Positions 16,370 through 26,363 of a stretch of DNA of 64,000 nucleotides are shown here, piece by piece (within the stretch, counting starts at the first letter, position 1; every line of letters begins with the position of its first letter). The position numbers and the translations under genes were made by a program. The notes under the pieces were generated by a model. The model was not told where the DNA came from. It was given only the letters and a program-made list of their open reading frames with translations, and did no database searches. This DNA is from Rhizobium sp. NFR03 (GTDB taxonomy: Bacteria > Pseudomonadota > Alphaproteobacteria > Rhizobiales > Rhizobiaceae), in NCBI RefSeq assembly GCF_900111275.1, contig NZ_FOGR01000002.1:186001-250000 (forward strand), in the 5' to 3' direction.

Positions 16370-17305
16370 ATGGGTAAACCGCGCAAACCAAAAGGGCGGC
16401 CGGTCTCCGGCTGGCTGATCCTCGACAAGCCGCTGGATTTCGGATCGACGGAAGCCGTCTCCAAGATCAAGTGGATTTTCAAGGCCCAGAAGGCGGGACA
16501 TGCCGGCACGCTCGATCCGCTGGCTTCGGGCATGCTGCCGATCGCGCTGGGCGACGCCACCAAGACCGTGCCTTACGTGATGGACGGCCGCAAGATCTAC
16601 GAATTTACCGTCGCCTGGGGCGAAGAGCGCACGACGGACGATCTGGAAGGCTCGGTTGTTCAGTCCTCCGACAAGCGCCCGAGCGAGGAAGACGTCCGAG
16701 CGCTCCTGCCGAACTATACCGGCGTCATCGAGCAGGTCCCCCCGCAATTCTCCGCCATCAAGATCGCCGGCGAACGCGCCTACGATCTGGCGCGTGGCGG
16801 CGAGGTGCTTGATATTCCGCCACGCGAAGTGGAGATCTTCCGCCTGTCGCTTCTCGGCTGCACGCCCCAGCTCGCGCATTTCGAGATCGAGTGCGGCAAG
16901 GGCACCTATGTCCGCTCGCTCGCGCGCGATTTCGGCCGCGATCTCGGCTGTTTTGGCCACATCGCCTCGTTGCGCCGCTCCTTCGTCGCGCCCTTTGCCG
17001 AGGACAAGATGGTGCCTCTGTCGCAACTGACAGCGCTCGAATCCATCGAGAGCGACGAGGATCGGCTGGCCGCGCTCGACGCTTTCCTGATCGATACAGG
17101 CGAAGCCCTGTCGAACCTGCCGCATATCGCCATCAGCGAGGATCAGGCGCACCGCATCCGCATGGGCAACCCCATCATCCTTCGCGGTCGGGATGCGCCG
17201 CTCGCCGAAGACGAGGCCTATGCCACCGTTCGCGGCCGGCTGGTTGCTATCGGCGAAATCGGCGAAGGCGAGTTCCGCCCCAAGCGCGTCTTCAACACCG
17301 ACTGA
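16370..17305 (+). CDS. truB: tRNA pseudouridine(55) synthase TruB
   Basis: Makes pseudouridine 55 in the T-loop of tRNAs. It has 311 residues. Catalytic Asp49 lies in [12 protein letters not shown]. The N-terminal Gly-Trp-Leu-Ile-Leu-Asp-Lys-Pro and the Tyr-Glu-Phe-Thr-Val-Ala-Trp-Gly strand are typical, and a C-terminal extension (about 250-311) is common in alphaproteobacteria. It probably shares a transcript with rbfA. Confidence 0.98.
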   Translation: MGKPRKPKGRPVSGWLILDKPLDFGSTEAVSKIKWIFKAQKAGHAGTLDPLASGMLPIALGDATKTVPYVMDGRKIYEFTVAWGEERTTDDLEGSVVQSSDKRPSEEDVRALLPNYTGVIEQVPPQFSAIKIAGERAYDLARGGEVLDIPPREVEIFRLSLLGCTPQLAHFEIECGKGTYVRSLARDFGRDLGCFGHIASLRRSFVAPFAEDKMVPLSQLTALESIESDEDRLAALDAFLIDTGEALSNLPHIAISEDQAHRIRMGNPIILRGRDAPLAEDEAYATVRGRLVAIGEIGEGEFRPKRVFNTD

Positions 17306-17439
17306 TCTGTCACGCTGATCGGGTCCCGCCGACTGGGCAAGCCGTCCGCTTCCGCGCAAACGAATTCCGGTGTCTTTCCAAAGAGCGCCGGGGGTGGTCT
17401 AGTGACGTGATTCGGGCATTCGGCCTTGCCGGATGACAG

Positions 17440-19266
17440 ATGGTGCAAGGGAGCGAGCCGGTCCGTGATGCTTCATCCGGATCCGGTTCCAAGGGCGGCG
17501 TGTTTCGGGACATGCGCGGCGCTTCGGGGGCGGGGATCTTGGGTGGTGGGCTGAACAGAGGCTTGCGCCAACGGGTGATCGGCGGGCTTTCCAGCCTGCG
17601 CAGACGTTTGCGCCGTCCTCTGGCCTTCTATCTCGCGGCCCTGCTGCTGGTCGCCATCATCCCGTGCTTCCTCTTCTCGATGATCGTGCTGAAACGTAGC
17701 ATGGACGATCAGGAGCGCGTGGTGACCGCGCTTCTCAAGGCATCCACCGGCTCCGTCACGCGGGCCGTGGAGCGCGAGGTGGATGGCATGCTGACCACGC
17801 TGCGGGTGCTGGCGTCATCGCGGTCGCTGGAGAACTCGGATCTTGGCGCTTTCTACAGGCGCGCCTCCTCGGCTCTGGCCGGTACGGGCATGAACCTCCT
17901 GATCATCGACCGCAATTATCAGCAGCTGATCAATACGCGCATTCCCTTCGGCCAGCCCCTGGGACGCGCCTCCGATCCCGTCTCCGTGGATCAGGCCTTT
18001 CGCAGCGGCGCGCCTCTGGTCTCCACGGTCTTCTTCGGGCGGACGGCCAAGACCTGGGTGTTTAACGTCTATCTCCCCGTCTTTTCCGCCAACCGGCAGG
18101 GCGACTACCTGATGACGCTTACGCGCGATGCGGTCTCGCTCCAGCGCGCGATCGGTCGCGACGTGCTGTCGCCGGGCTGGAACGCCGCGATCATCGACGG
18201 CGCGGGCGATGTCGTGGTCGCCTCCGATCCGAAGATCGAGCCGGGCCGGCCGTTCTTCATGTCCATCGTGCCGTCGATGCGGGTGGGGGTGGGCGAAGCC
18301 GTCGAGGCCGGGATACGCTACCGCACGGTCACCGAGTTCTCCGTGCTCAGCGGCTGGAAGATCGTCGCCTGGGCGAAGGCCGCCGATGTCGATGCGGCCG
18401 CGCGCCGCTCCTATGTCTGGCTGGCGGGCGGTGCGCTTGTCTTCGCCGCCATCGCCCTTGGCATTTCGCTCGCCATCGCGCGCATGATGAGCCGGGGCGT
18501 GCGCCTGCTGGCGGATGACGCGCGCAGGCTCGGTCGAGGCGAGCCGGTCGCGATGCGCCCTCATATGGTGGAAGAGGTGACGATCGTATCCGCCGCGCTT
18601 TCGGAAGCGGCCGAAGAGCGGGAGCGGGCCGAAGCGGAGATCCGGTTCCTGATGCGCGAGGTGGCGCACCGCTCCAAGAACCAGCTGAGCGTCATCCAGT
18701 CCATGCTGACGCAGTCCGCAGCCTCTCTCGAAAGCCGGCAGGATTTCGTAGAAACCTTCCGACGACGGGTTGCGGGGCTCGCGCGCTCGACTGACCTGAT
18801 GATCGCGAACGCCGCCCAGGGCATCGATATGGACGAACTGGCGCGCAATCAGCTGCAGCCTTTCATTCCCGATAATTGCGATCGCTTCCACATCTCCGGA
18901 CCTCCCGTGCGGCTGGATACGCAGGTGTCGCAGACGCTCGGCATGGCGCTGCACGAGCTCGCCACCAACGCCACCAAATACGGCGCGCTCGCCAATGCGA
19001 GCGGTCGTGTCGATCTCGCCTGGACCCTCGACGATGAGACGTTCCGCCTCGTCTGGCGCGAGAGTGCCGCCGATCTGACGCCGGAGATGCGCGCGCCCGG
19101 CCGCAAGGGTTTCGGCACGCTCGTGCTGGAGCGCATGCTCGGCATGTCGCTGGACGCCCGGCTGCAGCGCCTCATGCACGAGGACGGCATCGAGTGGCGC
19201 GTGGAGATCGACAGCGCCCGGCTGAACACGCCCGCGCCCGATGGCGGCAAAGGTGCTGCAGGTTAG
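17440..19266 (+). CDS. HWE-family sensor histidine kinase with cache-type sensor domain
   Basis: Membrane-bound histidine kinase of 608 residues. Layout: Gly/Arg-rich N-terminus, transmembrane helix about 61-83, extracytoplasmic sensor about 85-320 (Cache-like, with Leu-Leu-Ile-Ile-Asp-Arg-Asn), second helix about 325-347, HAMP-like linker, then kinase core. HWE hallmarks are present: phospho-acceptor His410 in Glu-Val-Ala-His-Arg-Ser-Lys-Asn-Gln, His505-Glu506 in the N-box (His-Glu-Leu-Ala-Thr-Asn-Ala), and Trp539-Arg-Glu. No response regulator is adjacent, so it is an orphan kinase here. An ATG at 17512 is an alternative start. Confidence 0.9.
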   Translation: MVQGSEPVRDASSGSGSKGGVFRDMRGASGAGILGGGLNRGLRQRVIGGLSSLRRRLRRPLAFYLAALLLVAIIPCFLFSMIVLKRSMDDQERVVTALLKASTGSVTRAVEREVDGMLTTLRVLASSRSLENSDLGAFYRRASSALAGTGMNLLIIDRNYQQLINTRIPFGQPLGRASDPVSVDQAFRSGAPLVSTVFFGRTAKTWVFNVYLPVFSANRQGDYLMTLTRDAVSLQRAIGRDVLSPGWNAAIIDGAGDVVVASDPKIEPGRPFFMSIVPSMRVGVGEAVEAGIRYRTVTEFSVLSGWKIVAWAKAADVDAAARRSYVWLAGGALVFAAIALGISLAIARMMSRGVRLLADDARRLGRGEPVAMRPHMVEEVTIVSAALSEAAEERERAEAEIRFLMREVAHRSKNQLSVIQSMLTQSAASLESRQDFVETFRRRVAGLARSTDLMIANAAQGIDMDELARNQLQPFIPDNCDRFHISGPPVRLDTQVSQTLGMALHELATNATKYGALANASGRVDLAWTLDDETFRLVWRESAADLTPEMRAPGRKGFGTLVLERMLGMSLDARLQRLMHEDGIEWRVEIDSARLNTPAPDGGKGAAG

Positions 19267-19453
19267 GGGAAGGCCTCCCCACGTGGCAAGGCCGGGAATG
19301 CGGCTCTTTCCTTTCTGTCACGAATGCTTTATAGGCACCGCCAGCATAAGGATGGGCTTTAACGTGCCTGTCTCCTTCTGCCCTCAAGGCCGCAGCTAGA
19401 CGACATCCCGGCTGCCGGCGACCCGCAATCCTTAAAATCGAAAGGATCACACG

Positions 19454-19723
19454 ATGTCGATCACTGCAGAACGCAAGACCCAGCTGATCAAGGAATACGC
19501 AACCACCGAAGGCGACACCGGTTCTCCGGAAGTCCAGGTGGCCATCCTGACCGAGCGGATCAACAACCTGACCGAACACTTCAAGGGCCACAAGAAGGAC
19601 AACCACTCGCGTCGTGGCCTTCTCGCCATGGTTTCGAGCCGTCGTTCGCTTCTTGACTACCTCAAGAAGAAGGAAGAGGCCCGCTACACCAAGCTGATCA
19701 CTTCCCTCGGCATCCGCCGTTAA
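19454..19723 (+). CDS. rpsO: 30S ribosomal protein S15
   Basis: An 89-residue S15, full length. It binds 16S rRNA helix junction 20-22 and is the first protein of the central-domain assembly path. Conserved features: Thr-Gly-Ser-Pro-Glu-Val-Gln, Leu-Thr-Glu-His-(Phe) and His-Ser-Arg-Arg-Gly-Leu, with basic C-terminal Gly-Ile-Arg-Arg. GAAAGGA is the RBS. It is followed by a hairpin and pnp, the conserved rpsO-pnp order. Confidence 0.99.
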   Translation: MSITAERKTQLIKEYATTEGDTGSPEVQVAILTERINNLTEHFKGHKKDNHSRRGLLAMVSSRRSLLDYLKKKEEARYTKLITSLGIRR

Positions 19724-19731
19724 GATCGTTC

Positions 19732-19774
19732 CCGGCGGGCGGCGCCTGAAGGCGCTCGCCCGCCGGCCTCTTTT
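19732..19774 (+). terminator. rpsO-pnp intergenic terminator hairpin
   Basis: Long GC stem CCGGCGGGCGGCGCC / GGCGCTCGCCCGCCGG (one bulge) with a TGAA loop, followed by CCTCTTTTAT. In many bacteria this is a leaky terminator, with an RNase III site further on that controls pnp. Confidence 0.85.
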
Positions 19775-20016
19775 ATGGATGCGGTCTCCGCATCTCGACT
19801 GAAAGTCCACCAGCAGGCCGGACGTGCCGGACTGCAGAGCAACAGATGACCTGTCATGGGGCAGGATTGCAGGATGCTTCGGAGCCTCGTCTGGCTTCGT
19901 GAACCCGGAAGCCTCCCGTTGTCTTGCCCGTGATGTGTCGACCATGCAGGGCCGCACGCGCCGTTCTTTACAAAGGCCTGCGGCGCGGCCTTGCCGCACA
20001 AATGTTAGGACAAGAT

Positions 20017-22149
20017 ATGTTCGATACCCATAGCGTCGAAATCGAATGGGCAGGCCGCCCGCTGAAGCTGGAAACGGGCAAGATCGCCCGCCAGGCCGAT
20101 GGCGCCGTTCTCGCCACCTACGGCGAAACCGTCGTTCTCGCCACCGTCGTTTCGGCAAAGTCGCCCAAGCCCGGCCAGGACTTCTTCCCGCTGACCGTCA
20201 ACTACCAGGAAAAGACCTATGCCGCCGGCAAGATCCCGGGTGGCTACTTCAAGCGCGAAGGCCGACCGAGCGAAAAGGAAACGCTGGTTTCCCGCTTGAT
20301 CGACCGTCCGATCCGCCCGCTCTTCCCGGAAGGCTACAAGAACGACACCCAGGTCGTCGTCACCGTCGTCCAGCACGACCTTGAAAACGATCCGGACGTC
20401 CTGTCGATGGTTGCAGCCTCCGCTGCGCTGACGCTTTCCGGCGTTCCCTTCATGGGCCCGGTCGGCGGCGCGCGCGTCGGCTACATCAACGGCGAATACG
20501 TCCTGAACCCGCATCTCGACGAGATGGACGAATCGGTTCTCGACCTCGTCGTTGCCGGCACGCAGGACGCCGTCCTGATGGTCGAGTCCGAAGCCAAGGA
20601 ACTCAACGAAGAGATCATGCTCGGCGCCGTCATGTTCGGCCACAAGGGCTTCCAGCCGGTGATCGACGCGATCATCAAGCTTGCCGAAGTCGCCGCCAAG
20701 GAGCCGCGCGAATTCGAACCGGAAGATCATTCCGCGCTCGAAGGCGAGATGCTCCAGCATTTCGAAGCCGAACTGCGCGACGCCTACAAAATCACGCAGA
20801 AGGCCGACCGCTACAAGGCCGTCGACGCCGTCAAGGCCAAGGTCAAGGCGCACTTCTTCCCCGAAGGCGAAGAGGCTCGCTACACGAACGAAGTCATCGG
20901 CGCGGTCTTCAAGCACCTGCAGGCCAAGATCGTCCGCTGGAACATTCTCGACACCAAGAGCCGCATCGACGGCCGTGATCTCGAGACCGTTCGTCCGATC
21001 GTATCGGAAGTCGGTATCCTGCCGCGCACCCACGGTTCGGCTCTCTTCACCCGCGGCGAAACGCAGGCGATCGTCGTCGCCACGCTCGGCACCGGCGAAG
21101 ACGAGCAGTACGTCGACAGCCTGACGGGCATGTACAAGGAGCGCTTCCTGCTCCATTACAACTTCCCTCCCTACTCGGTCGGTGAAACGGGCCGCATGGG
21201 CTCCCCGGGCCGCCGCGAAATCGGCCACGGCAAGCTCGCATGGCGCGCGATCCGTCCGATGCTCCCGAGCCCGGACCAGTTCCCCTACACGCTGCGCGTC
21301 GTCTCCGAGATCACCGAGTCGAACGGCTCGTCCTCGATGGCGACCGTCTGCGGCACGTCTCTGGCCCTGATGGATGCAGGCGTTCCGCTGGCAAAGCCGG
21401 TTGCCGGCATCGCCATGGGCCTGATCCTCGAAGGCGACCGCTTCGCGGTTCTCTCCGACATTCTGGGTGACGAAGACCACCTCGGCGATATGGACTTCAA
21501 GGTTGCAGGCACGGATGCCGGCATCACCTCGCTGCAGATGGACATCAAGATCGCCGGTATCACCGAAGAGATCATGAAGGTCGCGCTCAGCCAGGCGCAG
21601 GGCGGACGCAAGCACATCCTCAACGAGATGGCCAACGCCATCACCGAGGGCCGCAGCCAGCTCGGCGAATTCGCACCGCGCATCGAAGTCATGCAGATCC
21701 CGGTCGATAAGATCCGGGAAGTCATCGGCTCCGGCGGCAAGGTCATCCGCGAAATCGTCGAGAAGACCGGCGCCAAGGTCAACATCGAAGACGACGGCAC
21801 GATCAAGATCGCATCGTCTTCCGGCAAGGAAATCGAAGCGGCCCGCAAGTGGATCCACTCGATCGTTGCGGAACCGGAAGTCGGCCAGATCTACGAAGGC
21901 ACCGTTGTGAAGACCGCCGACTTCGGCGCCTTCGTCAACTTCTTCGGCCCGCGTGACGGCCTCGTGCACATCTCGCAGCTGGCGACAGACCGCGTTGCCA
22001 AGACCTCCGACGTCGTCAAGGAAGGCGACAAGGTCTGGGTCAAGCTGATGGGCTTCGACGAGCGTGGCAAGGTCCGCCTGTCCATGAAGGTCGTCGATCA
22101 GGCGACCGGCAAGGAAGTCAGCGAAAAGGGTGGCGAAGCCGCCGAATAA
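20017..22149 (+). CDS. pnp: Polyribonucleotide nucleotidyltransferase (PNPase)
   Basis: Phosphorolytic 3'-5' exoribonuclease and RNA-degradosome component of 710 residues. The ATG at 20017 has AGGACA upstream; the frame is open to 19924, but the extra residues are not family-like. Two RNase PH domains lie at about 1-215 and 300-540 (Phe-Thr-Arg-Gly-Glu-Thr-Gln, [12 protein letters not shown], and [11 protein letters not shown]). KH is at about 555-610 ([10 protein letters not shown]) and S1 at about 620-690 (Glu-Gly-Thr-Val-Val-Lys). Confidence 0.99.
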   Translation: MFDTHSVEIEWAGRPLKLETGKIARQADGAVLATYGETVVLATVVSAKSPKPGQDFFPLTVNYQEKTYAAGKIPGGYFKREGRPSEKETLVSRLIDRPIRPLFPEGYKNDTQVVVTVVQHDLENDPDVLSMVAASAALTLSGVPFMGPVGGARVGYINGEYVLNPHLDEMDESVLDLVVAGTQDAVLMVESEAKELNEEIMLGAVMFGHKGFQPVIDAIIKLAEVAAKEPREFEPEDHSALEGEMLQHFEAELRDAYKITQKADRYKAVDAVKAKVKAHFFPEGEEARYTNEVIGAVFKHLQAKIVRWNILDTKSRIDGRDLETVRPIVSEVGILPRTHGSALFTRGETQAIVVATLGTGEDEQYVDSLTGMYKERFLLHYNFPPYSVGETGRMGSPGRREIGHGKLAWRAIRPMLPSPDQFPYTLRVVSEITESNGSSSMATVCGTSLALMDAGVPLAKPVAGIAMGLILEGDRFAVLSDILGDEDHLGDMDFKVAGTDAGITSLQMDIKIAGITEEIMKVALSQAQGGRKHILNEMANAITEGRSQLGEFAPRIEVMQIPVDKIREVIGSGGKVIREIVEKTGAKVNIEDDGTIKIASSSGKEIEAARKWIHSIVAEPEVGQIYEGTVVKTADFGAFVNFFGPRDGLVHISQLATDRVAKTSDVVKEGDKVWVKLMGFDERGKVRLSMKVVDQATGKEVSEKGGEAAE

Positions 22150-22172
22150 GGCGAGCCGCCGCATTTTGACAG

Positions 22173-22209
22173 GAAGGGCGCGGGGCGTTGATCGCTCCGC
22201 GCCCTTCTT
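22173..22209 (+). terminator. Hairpin after pnp
   Basis: GAAGGGCGCGG / CCGCGCCCTTC stem with a short inner stem (GCG/CGC), 23 bases after the pnp stop. The tail is TTGC rather than a long T-run, so termination strength is uncertain. Confidence 0.65.
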
Positions 22210-22320
22210 GCATGATCACGAAAGCGGCCCCGCGGCCGCGACAAGACGAACACCGCTGGTATCCTGACGAGATCCGGCACGACGGGCAGCCGCAACAGGC
22301 CGCCGAAGAGGCAAGACGCA

Positions 22321-23337
22321 ATGACGAGCGACAAGGTCAAGACCCTGTTTCATCCCTTCGACAGCGGCGTGCTGTCGCCGCCGGGCGAAGGCGAACGCGT
22401 CCTCTTTTTGGCCGCGGAAACCGGCTACCGGTTGCCGGAAGGCTTCGATGCGGCGCTGGTCTGCGTTCAGCCGAGCCGCCCGGCCTATCGCGCGCTGGTC
22501 TCTGCCGGCGCCAATGTCACGCCCTTTGTCGAAGGCGACGATTACGCCGCCACGCTGATCCTCTGCGGCAAGCACCGCGGCGAGAACGAGAACCGCATCG
22601 CAGAGGCGCTGAAGCGTACCCGTATCGGTGGCCTCATCGTTGTCGCCGGCACCAAGGAAGACGGCATCCAGTCTCTGCGCAAGCGCATCAGCGCGCTGGA
22701 GTGGGGTGGCGACAGCATGCCCAAATATCACGGTGTCGCCTTCTGGTTCGCGCGCCCCGAGGATCCGGCAGCCGAGATCGAGCGCTTCGCCTCGAAGCCC
22801 GTTCGCGTCGAGGGCCGGTTCGATGCCGCTCCCGGCATGTTCTCGCATGACCGGATCGATGGCGGCTCGGAACTGCTGGCCTCGCGCCTGCCCACGGACT
22901 TCGCGGGCCATGCCGCAGATTTCGGCGCAGGCTGGGGCTACCTCTCCGTGATACTCGCCGAGCGCGCGCCTGATGTCAAAGGCATCGACCTGTTCGAGGC
23001 CGACTATCACGCGCTGGAGGCTGCGCGCGGCAACCTGAAGACCAATGCGCCGAAGGTGCCGACGCGCTTTCACTGGCAGGACCTCACGCAGGAAGCACCG
23101 CGCGACCACTACGACCTCATCGTCATGAACCCGCCTTTCCATGAGACGCAGGCCGCAGACCCGGCTCTGGGCGCCGCGATGATCGCCATGGCCGCCAAGT
23201 CCCTGAAGGCCGGCGGCCGCGTCATGCTGGTCGCCAATCGTGGCCTGCCCTACGAGCCGACCATGAACGCGACCTTCAAGGAATGGGGCGAAACCTGCCG
23301 GAATGCGCGCTTCAAGATTCTGTGGGGCCGGAAGTAG
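22321..23337 (+). CDS. RsmC-like class I methyltransferase (16S rRNA G1207 N2 type)
   Basis: A 338-residue two-domain methyltransferase: a degenerate N-terminal half (about 1-160) and a catalytic C-terminal half, the RsmC/RlmG architecture. SAM motif I is Asp-Phe-Gly-Ala-Gly-Trp-Gly-Tyr (200-207), and the base-methylating motif IV is Asn270-Pro-Pro-Phe-His274. In E. coli RsmC makes m2G1207 of 16S rRNA. The specific target here is inferred from architecture only. It converges on fabI through a strong bidirectional terminator. Confidence 0.85.
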   Translation: MTSDKVKTLFHPFDSGVLSPPGEGERVLFLAAETGYRLPEGFDAALVCVQPSRPAYRALVSAGANVTPFVEGDDYAATLILCGKHRGENENRIAEALKRTRIGGLIVVAGTKEDGIQSLRKRISALEWGGDSMPKYHGVAFWFARPEDPAAEIERFASKPVRVEGRFDAAPGMFSHDRIDGGSELLASRLPTDFAGHAADFGAGWGYLSVILAERAPDVKGIDLFEADYHALEAARGNLKTNAPKVPTRFHWQDLTQEAPRDHYDLIVMNPPFHETQAADPALGAAMIAMAAKSLKAGGRVMLVANRGLPYEPTMNATFKEWGETCRNARFKILWGRK

Positions 23338-23369
23338 ACCGACTTCGGGCAATAGACGTCCCATCATGC

Positions 23370-23404
23370 AAAAGGCGCCGCGAGATGATCGCGGCGCCTT
23401 TTTT
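23370..23404. terminator. Bidirectional terminator between the rsmC-like gene and fabI
   Basis: AAAAGGCGCCGCG / CGCGGCGCCTTTTTT hairpin with a 7-base loop, an A-run on one side and six Ts on the other. Serves convergent transcripts. Confidence 0.9.
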
Positions 23405-23450
23405 CATTCAGGGATACTTTTGGATCAGAGGTGACGGTTGCTGAGCAACC

Positions 23451-24257
23451 TCACGCCCCGTCCGCGTTCCGCAGCGTCTCCAGCACGGGCATCGATGTGA
23501 TGTTGTAGCCGGAATCGACGTAGTGGATCTCTCCCGTCACGCCGGAGGCGAGGTCGGAGAGGAGGTAGAGGGCGGAGTTGCCGACGTCGTCGATGGTGAC
23601 GGTGCGGCGGAGCGGCGCGTTCTTCTGGTTCCAGGAGAGCATGGCGCGCGCGTCGGAAATGCCTGCGCCGGCAAGGGTGCGGATGGGGCCCGCCGAGATC
23701 GCGTTGACGCGGATGCCGCGGGGGCCGTAATCGGCAGCGAGATAGCGCACGGAAGCTTCGAGAGCTGCCTTGGCAACACCCATGACGTTGTAGTTCGGCA
23801 TGACGCGCACGGAGCCGCCATAGGTCAGGGTCAGCATGGAGCCGCCCTCCGTCATCATCTCGGCCGCACGGCGCGCAATCTCGGTGAAGGAGAAGCAGGA
23901 GATGACCATGGTCCGGCTGAAATTGTCGCGGCTCGTATCGGCGTACAGGCCCTTCAGCTCGTTCTTGTCGGAAAAGCCGATGGCGTGAACGATGAAATCC
24001 AGGCTGCCCCAGCGCTCTTTCAGAGTCTCGATGACGGTGTCGACGGAGCCGAGGTCCTCGACGTCGCAGGGCAGCAGGAGATCAGAGTTCAGCTGGGCCG
24101 CCAGCGGCTTCACGCGCTTGCCGAGCGCTTCGCCCTGATAGGTGAAGGCAAGCTCCGCACCCTCGCGCGAGAGCGCCTGGGAAATGCCCCAGGCGATCGA
24201 ATGGCTATTGGCGACGCCCATGATGAGCCCGCGCTTACCCGACATCAGACCGGTCAT
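23451..24257 (-). CDS. fabI: NADH-dependent enoyl-[acyl-carrier-protein] reductase FabI
   Basis: Last step of fatty-acid elongation, 268 residues. It is a short-chain dehydrogenase-like enzyme with the FabI version of the catalytic set: Tyr146 (Leu-Thr-Tyr-Gly-Gly), Tyr156 and Lys163 (Tyr-(Xaa)6-Lys). The cofactor site is Gly-Val-Ala-Asn-Ser-His-Ser-Ile-Ala-Trp-Gly. The start may be Met1 or Met5 (Met-Ser-Gly-Lys). It lies 6 bases after fabB and ends the fabA-fabB-fabI operon. Confidence 0.97.
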   Translation of the reverse strand: MTGLMSGKRGLIMGVANSHSIAWGISQALSREGAELAFTYQGEALGKRVKPLAAQLNSDLLLPCDVEDLGSVDTVIETLKERWGSLDFIVHAIGFSDKNELKGLYADTSRDNFSRTMVISCFSFTEIARRAAEMMTEGGSMLTLTYGGSVRVMPNYNVMGVAKAALEASVRYLAADYGPRGIRVNAISAGPIRTLAGAGISDARAMLSWNQKNAPLRRTVTIDDVGNSALYLLSDLASGVTGEIHYVDSGYNITSMPVLETLRNADGA

Positions 24258-24263
24258 GGCGAC

Positions 24264-25487
24264 TTACCCGTTGTAGCGCTGGAAAACGAGCGTGGCATTG
24301 GTACCGCCGAAGCCGAAGGAGTTCGAAAGCACGGTGTCGATCTTCGCATCGTCGATACGCTTGCGAACGATCGGAACGCCGTCGAACTCCGGGTCGATCT
24401 CGGTGATGTGGGCGCTTTCGCCGATGAAGCGTTCCTGCATCATGAGCAGCGCATAGATCGATTCCTGAACGCCGGCCGCACCCAGCGAATGGCCCGTCAG
24501 CGACTTGGTCGACTGGACCGGCGGGATCTTCGCCCCGAAGACCTCGCGGATGGCGCCGATTTCCTTGCTGTCGCCGACCGGCGTCGAGGTGCCGTGCGTA
24601 TTGATGTAGTCGATCTCCGTCTTCACGGTGGCCATCGCCTGCCGCATGCAGCGGATGGCGCCTTCGCCGGACGGGGCAACCATGTCGTAGCCGTCGGATG
24701 TCGCGCCGTAGCCGGTCAGCTCGGCATAGATCTTCGCACCGCGAGCCTTGGCATGTTCCAGCTCTTCGAGCACCAGCACGCCGGCGCCTCCGGCGATGAC
24801 GAAACCGTCGCGGGACACGTCGTAGGCGCGCGAGGCGCTCGCCGGAGTGTCGTTGAACTTCGATGACATCGCGCCCATCGCGTCGAACAGGTTCGACATC
24901 GTCCAGTCGAGATCCTCATGGCCGCCGGCGAACATGATGTCCTGCTTGCCCCACTGGATCATTTCCGCGGCATTGCCGATGCAGTGCGCGGATGTCGAAC
25001 AGGCCGAGGAGATCGAGTAGTTGACGCCGTGAATCTTGAACCAGGTCGCAAGGGTCGCCGACGCGGTCGAGGACATGGCCTTGGGCACCGCGAACGGGCC
25101 GATGCGCTTCGGGCTGTTGTTCTTGCGGGTGATGTCGGCGGCTTCGATCAGCGTCCGCGTGGACGGTCCGCCCGAACCCATGATGATGCCGGTCCGCTCG
25201 TTGCCGGAGATGTCGCTCTCCTCGAGACCCGAATCGGCGATCGCCTGCTTCATGGCAACGTGGTTCCAGGCGCCGCCCTGCGACAGGAAGCGCGCCGCGC
25301 GCCGATCCACGAGGTCCGTCGTGTCGAGATCGGGCGAGCCCCAGACCTGGCAGCGGAACCCGTGCTCGGCAAAATCGCTGGAAAAGCTGATACCGGAGCG
25401 CGCATCGCGCAGCGAAGCCGTAACTGCTTCGGCGTCGTTCCCGATGGAGGAAACGATACCAAGACCCGTGACAACAACCCGTCTCAT
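24264..25487 (-). CDS. fabB: 3-oxoacyl-[acyl-carrier-protein] synthase I FabB
   Basis: Condensing enzyme needed to extend unsaturated acyl chains, 407 residues. The Cys-His-His triad is visible: Cys163 in Ser-Ser-Ala-Cys-Ser-Thr-Ser-Ala, the His of Asn-Thr-His-Gly-Thr-Ser-Thr, and the His of Leu-Thr-Gly-His-Ser-Leu-Gly. Length and the N-terminal Arg-Arg-Val-Val-Val-Thr-Gly-Leu-Gly are standard. It lies between fabA and fabI. The pairing with fabA identifies it as FabB rather than FabF. Confidence 0.97.
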   Translation of the reverse strand: MRRVVVTGLGIVSSIGNDAEAVTASLRDARSGISFSSDFAEHGFRCQVWGSPDLDTTDLVDRRAARFLSQGGAWNHVAMKQAIADSGLEESDISGNERTGIIMGSGGPSTRTLIEAADITRKNNSPKRIGPFAVPKAMSSTASATLATWFKIHGVNYSISSACSTSAHCIGNAAEMIQWGKQDIMFAGGHEDLDWTMSNLFDAMGAMSSKFNDTPASASRAYDVSRDGFVIAGGAGVLVLEELEHAKARGAKIYAELTGYGATSDGYDMVAPSGEGAIRCMRQAMATVKTEIDYINTHGTSTPVGDSKEIGAIREVFGAKIPPVQSTKSLTGHSLGAAGVQESIYALLMMQERFIGESAHITEIDPEFDGVPIVRKRIDDAKIDTVLSNSFGFGGTNATLVFQRYNG

Positions 25488-25542
25488 CTCGATGACCTTT
25501 TCTTGAAGTGAACTGGAGAAAGCGCGTAAGACCCTTTAAGGA

Positions 25543-26058
25543 TCAGGCTGCCTTTTCCTTCGACAGGCCGACGCGAAGATCCGTTGCCTGGTAAATGGTT
25601 TCGCCGTCGGCCTTCAGCCAGCCGTCCGCGATGCCGAGCACAAGCCGGCCGCGCATGACGCGCTTGAAGTCGATGCCGTATTCGAGCAGCTTGGTGTCGG
25701 GAAGAACCATGCCCTTGAATTTCACTTCGCCGGTGGACAAGGCCATGCCGCGGCCGGGCTCGCCGAGCCAGCCGAGGAAAAAGCCCGTCAACTGCCACAT
25801 GCCGTCGAGGCCAAGGCAGCCGGGCATGATGGGATTGCCGGGGAAATGACAGGGGAAATACCAGTCGTCCGGCTTCACGTCATACGCGGCGCGGATGTAC
25901 CCCTTGTCGAACGTGCCACCGGTTTCGGAAATGTCCGTTATGCGATGGACCATCAGCATCGGCGGAAGCGGCAACTGCGCATTGCCGGGGCCGAACAGTT
26001 CGCCCCGCGCGCAACGCAGGATGTCGTCGTAGCCGTAGCTGGATTGTCTGGTCGTCAT
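25543..26058 (-). CDS. fabA: 3-hydroxydecanoyl-[acyl-carrier-protein] dehydratase/isomerase FabA
   Basis: Dehydrates 3-hydroxydecanoyl-ACP and isomerises trans-2 to cis-3 decenoyl-ACP, the branch point to unsaturated fatty acids. It has 171 residues in a hot-dog fold. Catalytic His71 (Pro-Cys-His-Phe-Pro-Gly-Asn-Pro) and Asp85 (Cys-Leu-Gly-Leu-Asp-Gly-Met) are present. First gene of the fabA-fabB-fabI operon, divergent from irr. Confidence 0.98.
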   Translation of the reverse strand: MTTRQSSYGYDDILRCARGELFGPGNAQLPLPPMLMVHRITDISETGGTFDKGYIRAAYDVKPDDWYFPCHFPGNPIMPGCLGLDGMWQLTGFFLGWLGEPGRGMALSTGEVKFKGMVLPDTKLLEYGIDFKRVMRGRLVLGIADGWLKADGETIYQATDLRVGLSKEKAA

Positions 26059-26363
26059 GAACGTCTGGTGTCTCCGCCAAGATGTCTAAGGTTAGCCCGG
26101 TTGCGAACCGGGTCTTGCTTTTGCCGAGCCGCTCGACCCGTGGTTCTCTCGCCGTCCGGGACATGCCGGTTTTGGCCTATATCCGCAGTCGCATAGCGCA
26201 TGATACCGAAAACAACCAGTAGCAATTGCCATATCGTCATTTTTTCGCGGCCTTTTGTCCTCCGGGGCGGGTCAGGCACCTTTATGTGTATTGAAAGGCC
26301 GGCCCACCAAAGTTATATCGACACGATGACTCAACTTAACAAGAGCTGCCCGGACAAGTCTGC
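26059..26363. other. fabA/irr divergent intergenic region
   Basis: About 305 bases holding both promoters. I see no ICE-type palindrome (no TTTAGAA core) and no convincing terminator or RNA gene. The part closest to irr is AT-rich (CAAAGTTATATCGACACGATGACTCAACTTAACAAG). Confidence 0.4.

Noticed and set aside
20005-22164. 719-codon open frame antisense to pnp
   Set aside because: High-GC codon-position artefact. Composition is Asp/Gly/Val/Arg/Leu-rich with no domain, and pnp on the other strand is unmistakable.
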